DNA of 64,000 nt from Streptomyces sp. CB02414 (GCF_001905385.1 NZ_LIPF01000005.1:434001-498000), one strand, 5' to 3'; shown: positions 41,603-50,519, numbered from the stretch's first letter. Notes: generated by a model from the letters alone, not told the origin. A program made the numbers and translations.

Positions 41603-42817
41603 CTAGAACGCGGTGAGGGTCAGCCGGAACCCGGTGGGTGCCGTGTCCTGGATGTACGAGGCGAAGTCCGCGACGTCGTCGAAGGCGAAGCCATACGCCT
41701 TCCCGTCCTCGGTGGCCGCGTGCACGGCCCTGGAGTAGTGGTTGGTCAGCGCGGTCCGGTAGAACGCCGCCGGGTCGGTCGTGGGCTGGTCGGCGGACGA
41801 GACCAGCGTGGAGCGGTTGAAACCGGCGCCCAGGACCGCCGCGACCGGGCCGGTCGTGCCGTCGTTGGGCGCGGCGAGGGCGCCGTCGCAGAAGAGCACG
41901 TCCCGGGTGGACGGCTTGGCGAACGACACCTGGGCGGGCCCGTCGAACGTCAGCCGCCCGCCGCGCACCCGGCCGGTGAAGGTGCCGGCGTTGGTGGTGA
42001 TCCGCAGGTCCCTGCCGGTGTAGGTGCTCCAGACCTCGTCGATGTACGGGGCGAGGTAGTCCTCGGGGAAGAGCCCGGCGTCCAGACCGTGGCCGGGGGC
42101 GATCACGCGGGTGTCGTCCACGGCGAGCGGCGCGAACTCCTCGACCGACCGCACCGCGTCGAAGACGGCCGCCCGCCCGCCGGGGCGCACGGTGCCGGTC
42201 GTCTGGTCCTTGGCTCCGGTCAGCCGGATGCTCATCGGCACACTGAACATGTCGACCATGGTGGTGTTGCAGAACATCCCGGAGGCGTTGTGGGTGAACT
42301 CGGCGCAGTCATGCAGCACTCCGTAGTTGGGGTCGGACTTCACCCAGCCCGCCGGGTACTGGAGGGCCGGCTTGCCGGCGCCGTCGGCGACGGCCTTGAA
42401 CTTCAGTTTCGCGCCGAGCGACACGTAGATCCGGCCGGAGAGGTACGGCAGTGACAGCGTTGTCTCTCCGCTGTCGGCGAGGCTGATCGCGTAGTCGGTG
42501 TAGCCGTCGGCTCCGTTGTCCGACAGCGCCACGGGCGCGACGGTGCCGTCGGGGGTGACGCGCACCTGCGTGCCGTCCTGGCTGCCGACGATGTAGACGT
42601 GCACGTCGGCGTTGCCGAACGAGCCGGTGCCGTTGACGAGCGTCAGCGGCAGCGCGCCCGCGGCCTCGGCCCGGGGTGCGGCGGTGCCGCCGTCCGCGCC
42701 GACGCCGGCGAGGGCGTGCGGGGCGACGGCCGCGGCGACCGGGGCGGCGACGGCCGCGCCGCCGAGGGCGACGAGGAGCTTGCGGCGGCCGAGCGGACGC
42801 TGGTGACGGGGAGTCAT
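41603..42817 (-). CDS. Secreted glycoside hydrolase family 64 beta-1,3-glucanase
   Basis: This 404-residue protein begins with a twin-arginine signal (GRRKLLVALGGAAVAAPVAAA), then a thaumatin-like beta-domain. Signature stretches are HDCAEFTHNASGMFCNTTMVDMFSVPMSI and YIDEVWSTY, and they contain the acidic residues expected at the GH64 active cleft. GH64 enzymes release laminaripentaose from beta-1,3-glucans of fungal walls. The ATG at 42817 has GGAGA upstream. A perfect LacI-type operator, TGAGAGCGCTCTCA, lies 67-80 bases before the start, pointing to sugar-controlled expression. Confidence 0.9.
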   Translation of the reverse strand: MTPRHQRPLGRRKLLVALGGAAVAAPVAAAVAPHALAGVGADGGTAAPRAEAAGALPLTLVNGTGSFGNADVHVYIVGSQDGTQVRVTPDGTVAPVALSDNGADGYTDYAISLADSGETTLSLPYLSGRIYVSLGAKLKFKAVADGAGKPALQYPAGWVKSDPNYGVLHDCAEFTHNASGMFCNTTMVDMFSVPMSIRLTGAKDQTTGTVRPGGRAAVFDAVRSVEEFAPLAVDDTRVIAPGHGLDAGLFPEDYLAPYIDEVWSTYTGRDLRITTNAGTFTGRVRGGRLTFDGPAQVSFAKPSTRDVLFCDGALAAPNDGTTGPVAAVLGAGFNRSTLVSSADQPTTDPAAFYRTALTNHYSRAVHAATEDGKAYGFAFDDVADFASYIQDTAPTGFRLTLTAF

Positions 42818-43164
42818 GTGGGGGGTCTCCAGAGTGTTCGGGACATGACAGGATGCGGGCGGGAACCAGAGGGCGCCAGATTCTGAGAGCGCTCTCACGC
42901 CGTGCGCCGATGGTACGCAGAACGCAGGGCGCGGCCAACTGCTCCCGTGCGCCCCAATTCCGCTGCGCACGCTCCCACTTGGGACGTCCGGTGCCGAGGG
43001 CGGCAACGCTTAACCGGCGTTTAAGGCCTGTTTAATCCGCGCCGGAAACCGGTAGCCACCGCGGCGCCACGCACCGGACCGGGGTCCGTTCCGGCCCGGT
43101 GTCGGTGCCGGGTGGCATCCTGGCCGCCAGGGTGATCACCGGAGTGGGCGGCGGAAGGTCGGAC
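42818..43164. other. Divergent 347-base regulatory region between GH64 and 125-residue protein genes
   Basis: No gene is supported. It carries the TGAGAGCGCTCTCA operator at 42884-42897 and an AT-richer stretch at about 43008-43036 with CTTAA...TTAAG symmetry and repeated GTTTAA. This likely holds the promoter of the glucanase gene and of the rightward gene. Confidence 0.5.
42884..42897 (-). promoter_or_regulatory. LacI-family operator TGAGAGCGCTCTCA upstream of GH64 glucanase
   Basis: This is a perfect 14-base palindrome with the central GC-GC typical of LacI/CebR-type operators in Streptomyces (CebR consensus TGGGAGCGCTCCCA differs at one symmetric position). It lies 67-80 bases upstream of the glucanase start. 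A glucan-oligosaccharide-sensing LacI repressor encoded elsewhere is the likely partner. Confidence 0.78.
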
Positions 43165-43542
43165 GTGGGATTCGAGGGCGAGACCTGGTACGTGCGCAGG
43201 GTGCCGGAGGCCGGGGAAGACGGGGAGGCCGCGGGCCAGGGTGCCGAGATCGGCGAGATCCTGATCGACGAGACCGACTTCCCCTGGCTCTCGGGCCGGT
43301 TCCGGGCGGGTCCGGCGTTCGGTGGCGTCGAGGGCCTCTTCGCGCGCGAACTGGCCCTCGCGGAGCAGGACGAGGAGGGGCACTGGGCCGAGTGGGAGGC
43401 GGTCCACGCCGAGATCGAACGGAGGGTGCGGTTGCTCTCTCCCGACGGCCCGGTCGCCGAGTTCCTGTTGCACATCCAGGGGGAGCGGGCCTGGTTCAGG
43501 TGGAGCGACGAACCGTCCGGGGGAGAGCCGACGGGCGGCTGA
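43165..43542 (+). CDS. Hypothetical protein, 125 residues
   Basis: This acidic soluble protein (MGFEGETWYVRRVPEAGEDG... ending SDEPSGGEPTGG) has a central block with FPWLSGRFRAGPAFGGVEGLFARELALAE, where alternating aromatic and acidic residues suggest a small globular fold. No family or catalytic motif was recognised. The start GTG at 43165 has GGAAGG six bases upstream; an in-frame GTG at 43099 is less likely. It converges on the Gfo/Idh/MocA gene six bases away. Confidence 0.65.
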   Translation: MGFEGETWYVRRVPEAGEDGEAAGQGAEIGEILIDETDFPWLSGRFRAGPAFGGVEGLFARELALAEQDEEGHWAEWEAVHAEIERRVRLLSPDGPVAEFLLHIQGERAWFRWSDEPSGGEPTGG

Positions 43543-43548
43543 CCCCGG

Positions 43549-44433
43549 TCACCTCCGTGCGGTCAGCACCGACTCCGCCTCGGCGAGGATCTCGGTGACG
43601 CGAAGGCCGAACGAGGCGTCGCACGGGTGCGGGCCCGTGCCCCCGGCGGAGGCGAGGAGCGCGTCCACGGCCCGCAGCAGCGCGGGCACCGGCCCCTGGG
43701 TCGTCTCGGGAAGCAGCGTCACGCCCCTGCGGCCGCGCAGCTCCACCGTCGCGCCCGCCGCCGCGGGCGGTGCCGTGAGGCTGAGCGTGAGGGTGCTGGA
43801 CGCACCGCCGGTGTGGTCGAGGACCAGATGGACGGTGTCCCCGGGCCCGTGCGCCGCGGCCGACACGCGCCGGGCGTCGCCCAGGACCGGCAGCAGCACG
43901 GACAACGCGTGTGGGCCGACGTCCCACAGGGCGCCCTTCTCCCGCCGCCACGGGGAGTCGGCGAACGGGCTGTCCCCGCCGAACACCGCGCCGAGCCACT
44001 GCGCCCGCGCCGTGAACCAGTCGCCTTCGGCGCCCTGTTGGGTGATCCACGCCTCGGTCTCGGGCTGGAACCGGGCGGTGAAGAAGACCACCGAGGCGAC
44101 GCCCGCCCCACCAGCCGCCTCCACCACCGCCCGCCCCTGCTCCACCGTTGCCGCGAGCGGCTTGTCGAGCAGCAGATGGCAGCCCGCCCGCGCCGCACGC
44201 ACCGCCAAGTCGGCCTGCACCGCCGGGGGCAGCGCGACCGCGACGGCGTCCACGTCCGCGAGCAGGGCGTCGAGGTCGTCGTAGGCGCTGGTGCCGTGCC
44301 GCCGCGCCAACTCCCCGGCGGCGTCGGGACGACGGCCCCACACCCCCACGAAGTCCAGGCCCTCGTGCAGACGCAACGCGGGGGCGTGCGCCATGTCCGC
44401 CCAGGGGCCGGTGCCGAGCAGTCCGATCCGCAT
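43549..44433 (-). CDS. Gfo/Idh/MocA family oxidoreductase
   Basis: This 294-residue NAD(P)-dependent sugar dehydrogenase-type protein starts with the Rossmann motif GLLGTGPWA. It continues with ALPPAVQADLAVRAARAGCHLLLDKPLA (the EKP-like motif, here DKP) and ends in the C-terminal substrate domain. The catalytic Lys is in the DKP motif. The sugar or inositol substrate is unknown. The ATG at 44433 follows GAGAGG. It is divergent from the lipase gene. Confidence 0.88.
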   Translation of the reverse strand: MRIGLLGTGPWADMAHAPALRLHEGLDFVGVWGRRPDAAGELARRHGTSAYDDLDALLADVDAVAVALPPAVQADLAVRAARAGCHLLLDKPLAATVEQGRAVVEAAGGAGVASVVFFTARFQPETEAWITQQGAEGDWFTARAQWLGAVFGGDSPFADSPWRREKGALWDVGPHALSVLLPVLGDARRVSAAAHGPGDTVHLVLDHTGGASSTLTLSLTAPPAAAGATVELRGRRGVTLLPETTQGPVPALLRAVDALLASAGGTGPHPCDASFGLRVTEILAEAESVLTARR

Positions 44434-44751
44434 ACCGTCGCCTCTCCACCGTGCCGGACCCGGCACCGGGTCGGCTGACGTTCCTCACACCGCCGGCGCG
44501 TAGCCGCCCGGCCGACCCCGAGCGTGTCACACCGGCCGGGTGCCCGGGCAAGACCACGGCCCCGCACCCGGACCCGACGCGGAAGACCGGTGATTGTGCC
44601 GATCCCCCCGGCCGCACGCCGCCCCGACAGTGGCACCGCCAGCTCATCGGCGACGTCCGGCGGTGGACGTCCCGGGCCGCGACCCCACGCGCCCCGGGAC
44701 GTGTACGACCACCGGCCGGTCCCCTCGCCACGACAGAGAGGACCACTCCCC
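44434..44751. other. 318-base divergent intergenic region with inverted repeat
   Basis: This region separates the oxidoreductase gene and the lipase gene. The only strong structure is the 10-bp inverted repeat at 44667-44702. No gene is supported. Confidence 0.5.
44667..44702. promoter_or_regulatory. Inverted repeat ACGTCCCGGG ... CCCGGGACGT upstream of lipase gene
   Basis: Ten-base perfect arms (44667-44676 and 44693-44702) are separated by 16 bases, the second arm ending 49 bases before the lipase start. As DNA it could bind a dimeric regulator; as RNA it would form a hairpin in the leader. Confidence 0.5.
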
Positions 44752-45675
44752 GTGCAGCAGAACCCCCCCACCCACGCCGCGCGTCCGGCGTTCCGCGGTA
44801 CCCGCCGGCGGCTCGCCGGACTCACGGCCGCCGTGGCCGCCGCCGTCGCGCTCACCACCCTCACCGGCCCCGGCGCCCAGGCCGTCGCCGACAACCCGTA
44901 CGAGCGCGGCCCGGCGCCCACCGAGTCCAGCATCGAGGCCCTGCGCGGCCCGTACTCCGTGGCCGACACCACCGTCTCCTCGCTCGGGGTGGTCGGCTTC
45001 GGCGGCGGCACCATCTACTACCCGACCAGCACCAGCGACGGCACCTTCGGCGCCGTCGTCATCTCGCCCGGCTTCACCGCGTACCAGTCGTCCATCGCCT
45101 GGCTCGGCCCGCGGCTGGCCTCGCAGGGCTTCGTGGTCTTCACCATCGACACCAACACCACGCTGGACCAGCCCGACTCCCGCGGCCGCCAGTTGCTGGC
45201 CGCCCTGGACTACCTGACCGAGCGCAGCTCCGTCCGCGGACGGATCGACAGCAGCCGGCTCGGTGTCATGGGCCACTCCATGGGCGGCGGCGGATCGCTG
45301 GAGGCCGCCAAGTCCCGTCCCTCGCTCCAGGCGGCGATCCCGCTCACCCCCTGGAATCTGGACAAGAGCTGGCCGGAGGTCAGCACGCCGACCCTGATCG
45401 TGGGGGCCGACGGCGACACGATCGCGCCCGTCTCCTCGCACTCCGAACCGTTCTACTCCAGCCTGCCGTCCCGAACGGACCGCGCCTACCTGGAGCTGAA
45501 CAACGCGAGCCACTTCTCGCCGAACACGTCGAACACGACGATCGCGAAGTACAGCATCTCGTGGCTCAAGCGGTTCATCGACAACGACACCCGCTACGAG
45601 CAGTTCCTGTGCCCGCTGCCCCGGCCGAGCCTGACCATCGAGGAGTACCGGGGCAACTGCCCGCACGGCTCCTGA
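44752..45675 (+). CDS. Secreted lipase/cutinase of the polyester hydrolase family
   Basis: This 307-residue alpha/beta hydrolase has a signal peptide ending near residue 45. The mature start DNPYERGPAPTESSIEALRGP is that of Streptomyces exfoliatus lipase and of Thermobifida cutinases. The triad is Ser176 (GHSMGG), Asp222 (GADGDTIAP) and His254 (NASHFSP). Trp201 and the PWNLDKSW stretch match the aromatic subsite of PET-hydrolysing cutinases, and one disulfide (Cys287-Cys303) fits type I enzymes. It should cleave triglycerides and polyesters. The GTG at 44752 follows GAGGA. Expression may be tied to the inverted repeat upstream. Confidence 0.93.
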   Translation: MQQNPPTHAARPAFRGTRRRLAGLTAAVAAAVALTTLTGPGAQAVADNPYERGPAPTESSIEALRGPYSVADTTVSSLGVVGFGGGTIYYPTSTSDGTFGAVVISPGFTAYQSSIAWLGPRLASQGFVVFTIDTNTTLDQPDSRGRQLLAALDYLTERSSVRGRIDSSRLGVMGHSMGGGGSLEAAKSRPSLQAAIPLTPWNLDKSWPEVSTPTLIVGADGDTIAPVSSHSEPFYSSLPSRTDRAYLELNNASHFSPNTSNTTIAKYSISWLKRFIDNDTRYEQFLCPLPRPSLTIEEYRGNCPHGS

Positions 45676-45877
45676 CGCCCCTCCCGGCACCGACCGGCAC
45701 CGACCGGCGGCGGTCGCGCACACGTCGCGGCCGTCGCCGGCCCGCTGTGCCGCCGCACGGCCCGCGGCCGGGACGGCTGGGCAGCGGCACAGTGCCCGTC
45801 CCCGCCGTACGCCGCACAACCGCAGGTGACGCTGCCGACACCCCGGCGGGCCGCGGCGGACCGACGGCTTCCGCGTC

Positions 45878-45897
45878 AGGTTACGCGCGCGTAACCT
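45878..45897. promoter_or_regulatory. Perfect 20-bp palindrome just upstream of LAL regulator gene
   Basis: AGGTTACGCGCGCGTAACCT reads the same on both strands. It ends seven bases before the ATG at 45905, so it overlaps the likely ribosome-binding and 5'-leader region. A dimeric regulator could bind here to silence the gene, perhaps the encoded LuxR protein itself or a partner. Confidence 0.75.
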
Positions 45898-45904
45898 CCG
45901 GTGG

Positions 45905-48900
45905 ATGACCGGAGAGACGACCGTACGTACGGCCGTGCGGATCCACGGCCGGAGCGCGCAGCGGGAGGCGGTGCGGGCCCTGCTGGACGGGCTGCGCACC
46001 CACAGTGGCCACCTCGTCGTGACCGGCGAACCCGGGCTCGGCCGCACCGCCCTCCTCCAGTGGGCCGCCCACTCCTTCCGGGCGGGGCCTGTACTGCACC
46101 TCGGGCCCGGTCCGGACCGCGGCGCGCACGCCACCGCCGGGGAACTGCTCCGCACGCTGCGGGAGGCGGCCGCCGAGGCCCCACTCCTCGTCTGCGCCGA
46201 CGACGCGGACCTGTGGGACGCGCCGGCCCGAGCCGCCCTCGGCCGCGCGGCCGAACGCCTGCACACGGTGGGACGCGTCGCGCTGCTCCTCTCCGTCGCC
46301 GGACACCGTGCCGCCGACCCGGAGTACGCCCGCCTCCCCGTCGTCCGCCTCGACCCGCTCGCACCGTCGCACGCCGACGCCCTGCTCGACGACGTGACCG
46401 ACGGCTCCGCCGCCCCGGCCGTCCGCGAGCAACTGCTGGCCGAAGCGGAGGGCAACCCGGCCCTGCTCCTCGCCCTCGTCCGCCGGCTCTCGCCCGCCGA
46501 GCTGCGCGGGCACCGGCCGCTGCCCCACCCGCCGGCCGACGCCGGGACCCTGGCGGCGGTGGCCGGCCGGTCGCTGTCCGGCCAGTCCCCGGACGTCCAC
46601 GACCTGCTGCTGACGGTGGCGGCGGCCGTACGGACGTCGGACGGACCGGACGCGGACACCGGCCTGGTCCTGGAGGCCCTGCGACGCCTGCGCGCCGCGA
46701 CCGCGCCCGCCCCCACCGCCGACCCCCACCCTGATCCCCTCCCCGATCTCCTCGCCGGGGCCGGCGACCGGCTCCGCTTCCACAGCCCGCTGCTGTGCCG
46801 GGCCGTCCACGCCACCGCCGCGCCGCAGCGGCGCCGGGCCGCGCACCGCGCGCTGGCCGACGTACTGGAGACCGGCGGCCGCCGGCTGCCGGCGCTGCTG
46901 CACCGCTCCTGGTCACTGCCCGGCCCGGGACCGGCGGTGCGGCTCGCGGAACGGCTGGCGGCGGCCGCCGCGGACGGAGCTGAGCCTGCCTCGCACGGGT
47001 TGCGCGGCACGGCGTACGCCCGTGCCGCCGAACTGACCGCCGAGCCGCAGGTCCGGGCCGAGCGGTACACGGCCGCCGCCGAACAGGCCCTGCTCGCAGG
47101 CCGCCCCGACCGGGCACGTCCCCTGCTGGCGGCGGCCCGCGGCTGCGCCGCCCCGGCCGCGGTGCGAGGGCGGGCCGAACTGGTGCGAGGCCTGGCGGAA
47201 CTTCGCGACGGCCCCGTCGGCGACGCCCACCAGTCCCTGCTGCTGGCCGCCACCCTGCTGGCCGAGGACGCCCCCGCCGACGCCGCCACCGCCGCACTGG
47301 CTGCCGCCGACGCGGCCTGGGCGGCGGGCGACCTGCCGTCCTGCCTGGCCACACTGACGCCCGGCCCGCCATCGGCCCCGGTCAACGCCCTGGCCCCGCA
47401 CGACCCCTACGGCCCGATCGGCGCTCCGGCCCCGGTCGGCGCCCCAGGCTCGGGGGCCCCCTCGACCCCGGGTCTCCCCACGGCCGCGGCCGAGCCTCCA
47501 GGTTCGCTTGCGGGCTCGGTCCAGGGGAAGCTGCCTGGGCCGGTTGGCGCCCCGGCCCCGAGCGGCGCCCCAGACTCGGGAGTGTCCCCGGCCCCGGGCG
47601 TCCCTACGGCCCCGGCTGAGGCGTTGGCCCAAGGTCAGCGGCCTGGGCTGGCTGGCCCCCCGGTCCCGGGTGATTCCCGGGGGCCGGGCGGCGCTCCCGT
47701 CCTGGGTGATCCCCCAGAGCCGGTGGAGCCTCCAGGCCAGAACGGCCTTCCGGCCCCACAGCCCCCCACTGCCCCGTCGCCCGCCGGCGACGGCGGTGGC
47801 ACCGGTGTCGTCCGACCCCGGCCGGCCCCGGCCGCCGGAGCCGGGCCCGGAGGGGCGCAGGTGCGCGCCCCGGGGCCCGACCCCGTGCGCGAGCACCGAG
47901 CCGGCATGCGGGCGCTGCTCGAAGGACGGCTCGACCGGGCCGCCCCCGCGCTCGGGCAGGTGGTGGAGCGGGCCCGGAACGACGACCGGCCCGAGCGGCT
48001 GCTGCGGGCCGCTTCCGCCGCCCTGCTGCTCGGGGACGTGGACGCCGCCCGGCGGGCGGGTGCGCGGGCGCTGGCCGCGGCCCGGCAGTCCGGGTCGGAC
48101 GCGCTGGTGCCACAGGCGCTGGAATACCTCGCCTACGCCGAACTCCGCGCCGGCCGGCACCCCCAGGCGCGCGCCCACGCGGAGGACGGACTGCGCACCG
48201 CGCAGCGCGTCGGGCAGCGCAACACCGCGGCCCACCACCAGGCCGTACTGGCCCTGGCGGCGTCGATCGAGGAGGAGCCGGAGGCGGTGGCCCGGCACGT
48301 GACGGCCGCGCTGGCCACGGCCCGGCGCCACGGGCTGGCCCAGGCGGCCACCCTCGCGGAGTGGGCGGCGGCCCGCGCCGACCTGGGCCGGGGCCGGCCC
48401 CACGACGCGGCCGACCGGCTCGGGCTCCTGGTCCTGCCCGGGCCCGGACGCGGTCACTTCGCGGTGTGGCGGCTCGCCGTGCCCTGCTTCGTGGAGGCCG
48501 CTGCCCTCGCCGGCCGCCCCGAGGACACCCACGACGTCCTCGCGGACTTCGCCGGCTGGGCGGCGTTCGGCGCCGATCCGCAGGCCGCCGCGCAACTGGC
48601 CCGCTGTCAGGCCCTGCTGGCCCCGCCGGACCGCGCCGACGACCTCTACCGGCGCGCGCTCGCCCGGCACGACGAGGCGGGCGGCGACTTCGAGCGGGCC
48701 CGCACCGCGCTGCTCTACGGCAAGTGGCTGCGCCGGCGGCGCAGACCCCGCGAGGCCCGTGGCCGTCTCGGCACCGCGCTGGCCGGCTTCGACCGGTGCG
48801 GCGCGGGAGTCTGGGCGGCGCAGGCCCGCGCGGAACTGCGGGCGCTCGGGGCCGCGCCACGGGCCCGGGAGGCCGGACCGCTGACCCGCCTGACGCCGCA

Positions 48901-49114
48901 GCAACTGCGCATCGCCCGGCACGTCGCCGAGGGCGCCACCAACCGAGAGGTCGCGCTCACCCTCGCGGTGAGCACCCGCACCGTCGACTACCACCTCCGC
49001 AAGGTCTTCGCCGCGCTCGGCGTACGGTCCCGCCTGGAACTGGCCCGCATGGTGGAGCACGCCGAACGGGCCCGAGCGGCCGGAAGGTCTGAAAAGACCG
49101 GTGCACGACCCTAG
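45905..49114 (+). CDS. LAL-type LuxR family regulator with AAA ATPase domain
   Basis: This 1069-residue large ATP-binding LuxR regulator begins with an AAA-type NTPase. The Walker A at 41-48 reads GEPGLGRT, with Arg where Lys is normal, and Walker B is LLVCADDADLWD. A Pro/Gly/Ala-rich insertion at about 485-655 interrupts the helical TPR-like middle; its DNA includes a tandem duplication of about 120 bases. The C terminus (about 995-1055, LTPQQLRIARHVAEGATNREVALTLAVSTRTVDYHLRKVF) is a GerE helix-turn-helix. LAL proteins often activate secondary metabolism or sugar uptake genes. The ATG at 45905 lies just after a perfect palindrome. The degenerate Walker A may lower ATPase activity. Confidence 0.9.
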   Translation: MTGETTVRTAVRIHGRSAQREAVRALLDGLRTHSGHLVVTGEPGLGRTALLQWAAHSFRAGPVLHLGPGPDRGAHATAGELLRTLREAAAEAPLLVCADDADLWDAPARAALGRAAERLHTVGRVALLLSVAGHRAADPEYARLPVVRLDPLAPSHADALLDDVTDGSAAPAVREQLLAEAEGNPALLLALVRRLSPAELRGHRPLPHPPADAGTLAAVAGRSLSGQSPDVHDLLLTVAAAVRTSDGPDADTGLVLEALRRLRAATAPAPTADPHPDPLPDLLAGAGDRLRFHSPLLCRAVHATAAPQRRRAAHRALADVLETGGRRLPALLHRSWSLPGPGPAVRLAERLAAAAADGAEPASHGLRGTAYARAAELTAEPQVRAERYTAAAEQALLAGRPDRARPLLAAARGCAAPAAVRGRAELVRGLAELRDGPVGDAHQSLLLAATLLAEDAPADAATAALAAADAAWAAGDLPSCLATLTPGPPSAPVNALAPHDPYGPIGAPAPVGAPGSGAPSTPGLPTAAAEPPGSLAGSVQGKLPGPVGAPAPSGAPDSGVSPAPGVPTAPAEALAQGQRPGLAGPPVPGDSRGPGGAPVLGDPPEPVEPPGQNGLPAPQPPTAPSPAGDGGGTGVVRPRPAPAAGAGPGGAQVRAPGPDPVREHRAGMRALLEGRLDRAAPALGQVVERARNDDRPERLLRAASAALLLGDVDAARRAGARALAAARQSGSDALVPQALEYLAYAELRAGRHPQARAHAEDGLRTAQRVGQRNTAAHHQAVLALAASIEEEPEAVARHVTAALATARRHGLAQAATLAEWAAARADLGRGRPHDAADRLGLLVLPGPGRGHFAVWRLAVPCFVEAAALAGRPEDTHDVLADFAGWAAFGADPQAAAQLARCQALLAPPDRADDLYRRALARHDEAGGDFERARTALLYGKWLRRRRRPREARGRLGTALAGFDRCGAGVWAAQARAELRALGAAPRAREAGPLTRLTPQQLRIARHVAEGATNREVALTLAVSTRTVDYHLRKVFAALGVRSRLELARMVEHAERARAAGRSEKTGARP
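47420..47655 (+). repeat. Tandem duplication (about 120 bp) within the LAL regulator gene
   Basis: Unit one (47420-47545) and unit two (from 47546) both begin ggcg.ccccggcccc and encode similar Pro/Gly/Ala-rich segments (VGAPGSGAPSTPGLPTA versus SGAPDSGVSPAPGVPTA). Further degenerate Pro/Gly sequence continues to about 47870. The reading frame is kept throughout. Confidence 0.7.
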
Positions 49115-49232
49115 GGACCGACCGGACGGTATGCCATCCTTCGGGGCAGGACGAGTCAGGGGGCATGCCCGGCACGGGCGGACGGCCCGCCGCGGGGCAC
49201 CTCCGTAAGCCCTGGCCTGGGGGAGGACCGCG

Positions 49233-50519
49233 ATGCAGCACGCCGTACGGTCACGAGCAGCGATCCGCACCGGACTGACACCCGTTCCACGCCCGCGGAC
49301 ACCGAGCGTCGCGTCGTTGATGGACGCCGACGCGCTGCGGGTCCTGCACCGGGCCGCCCGCGCCCTGCTCGACGACCTGCCCGACCTGACCGACCGGCTG
49401 ATCGCCCTGCTGCGGGAACAGGAACCGGCGTACCGCGCGGCCGTCACCAAGGACCCGACGGCCACCTGGCAGGAGGTCCACCGCTCCCTGCGGCACAGCG
49501 TGGCCTCACTGCTGGACCCCCGCGGCTCCCGGGACGCGGCCCACCGCTGCACCTGGCGGATCGGCGCCACCCGCGCCGAGCAGGGCCTGCCGCTCGACGC
49601 CCTGCTGCACGCCTTCCGCCTCGGCGGCTCGCTGGTGTGGCAGCGGCTGGTCGAGGAGACCTCCCGCACCGCGCCCGAGGACGTGCGCCTGCTCGTCCAC
49701 GTGGCCGCCGACGTGTGGAACTTCGTCGACGAGCACTGCACCCTCGTCGCCGACGCCTACCGGCAGACCGAGTGGCGGATCGGCCGGCTCCGTGAGAACC
49801 GGGCCCGGCTGCTGGCGGCGGGCCTGCTCGACGGCACCAGCCGCATCGCCGACCTGCCCGAGGCCGCCCAGGCCCTGGGCCTGCCGGAACACGGCCGGTA
49901 CGTCGTCGTCGCCGTCACCGGCGCGCACCCCGCCCGGTCGGACGCCGCCCGCGCCGCCGTACCGCCGGGCGCCCGCGTCCACTGGCACGCGGGGGCGGAC
50001 GTCGACTACGGCATCGTCCTGGCCGGCGCGGGCGACGAGGAAGGCTTCCTGGAGCCGTCGTCGCCCGCGGGCGGGGCGTACGCCCCGGTCCACGGCGTCC
50101 GGATCGGCATCGGCCGCGCGGTCGACGGACTGGCCTCGGTCGGTGACGCCCGCAGGTTCGCCGACACCGCCCTGGAGATATGCCCGCGGGCCGGCGGCAC
50201 GGTGAGACTGGCCGAGCACCTCCCCGCCGCCCTCGTCGCCTCCAGCCCGGAGCTCGGCGGCGCCCTCGCCGAACGGGTGCTCGGTCCGCTGCTGCGGCTG
50301 GAACCCGCCGACCGCGAGGTGCTGCTGGACACCCTCACCACCTGGCTCGACTGCGACGGCTCCGCGCAACGGGCCGGCGAACGCCTCTACTGCCACCGCA
50401 ACACGGTCCTCAACCGCCTCCGCCGCTGCGAGCAACTCACCGGCCGCTCGCTGGCCCGCCCGGCCGACGTGGTGGAGATCAGCCTGGCGCTGACCGCTCG
50501 ACGGGTCCTGCGCGACTGA
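49233..50519 (+). CDS. PucR family transcriptional regulator
   Basis: This 428-residue regulator has an N-terminal helical sensor region (about 35-190), a GGDEF-like central part (about 200-350) and the C-terminal PucR helix-turn-helix (about 370-425, ERLYCHRNTVLNRLRRCEQLTGRSL). Members control purine, amino acid or aromatic compound metabolism, commonly as activators. The ATG at 49233 follows GGGGAGG. It lies 118 bases after the LAL regulator gene and upstream of the livFGHMK-type operon, so it may control that operon. Confidence 0.9.
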   Translation: MQHAVRSRAAIRTGLTPVPRPRTPSVASLMDADALRVLHRAARALLDDLPDLTDRLIALLREQEPAYRAAVTKDPTATWQEVHRSLRHSVASLLDPRGSRDAAHRCTWRIGATRAEQGLPLDALLHAFRLGGSLVWQRLVEETSRTAPEDVRLLVHVAADVWNFVDEHCTLVADAYRQTEWRIGRLRENRARLLAAGLLDGTSRIADLPEAAQALGLPEHGRYVVVAVTGAHPARSDAARAAVPPGARVHWHAGADVDYGIVLAGAGDEEGFLEPSSPAGGAYAPVHGVRIGIGRAVDGLASVGDARRFADTALEICPRAGGTVRLAEHLPAALVASSPELGGALAERVLGPLLRLEPADREVLLDTLTTWLDCDGSAQRAGERLYCHRNTVLNRLRRCEQLTGRSLARPADVVEISLALTARRVLRD

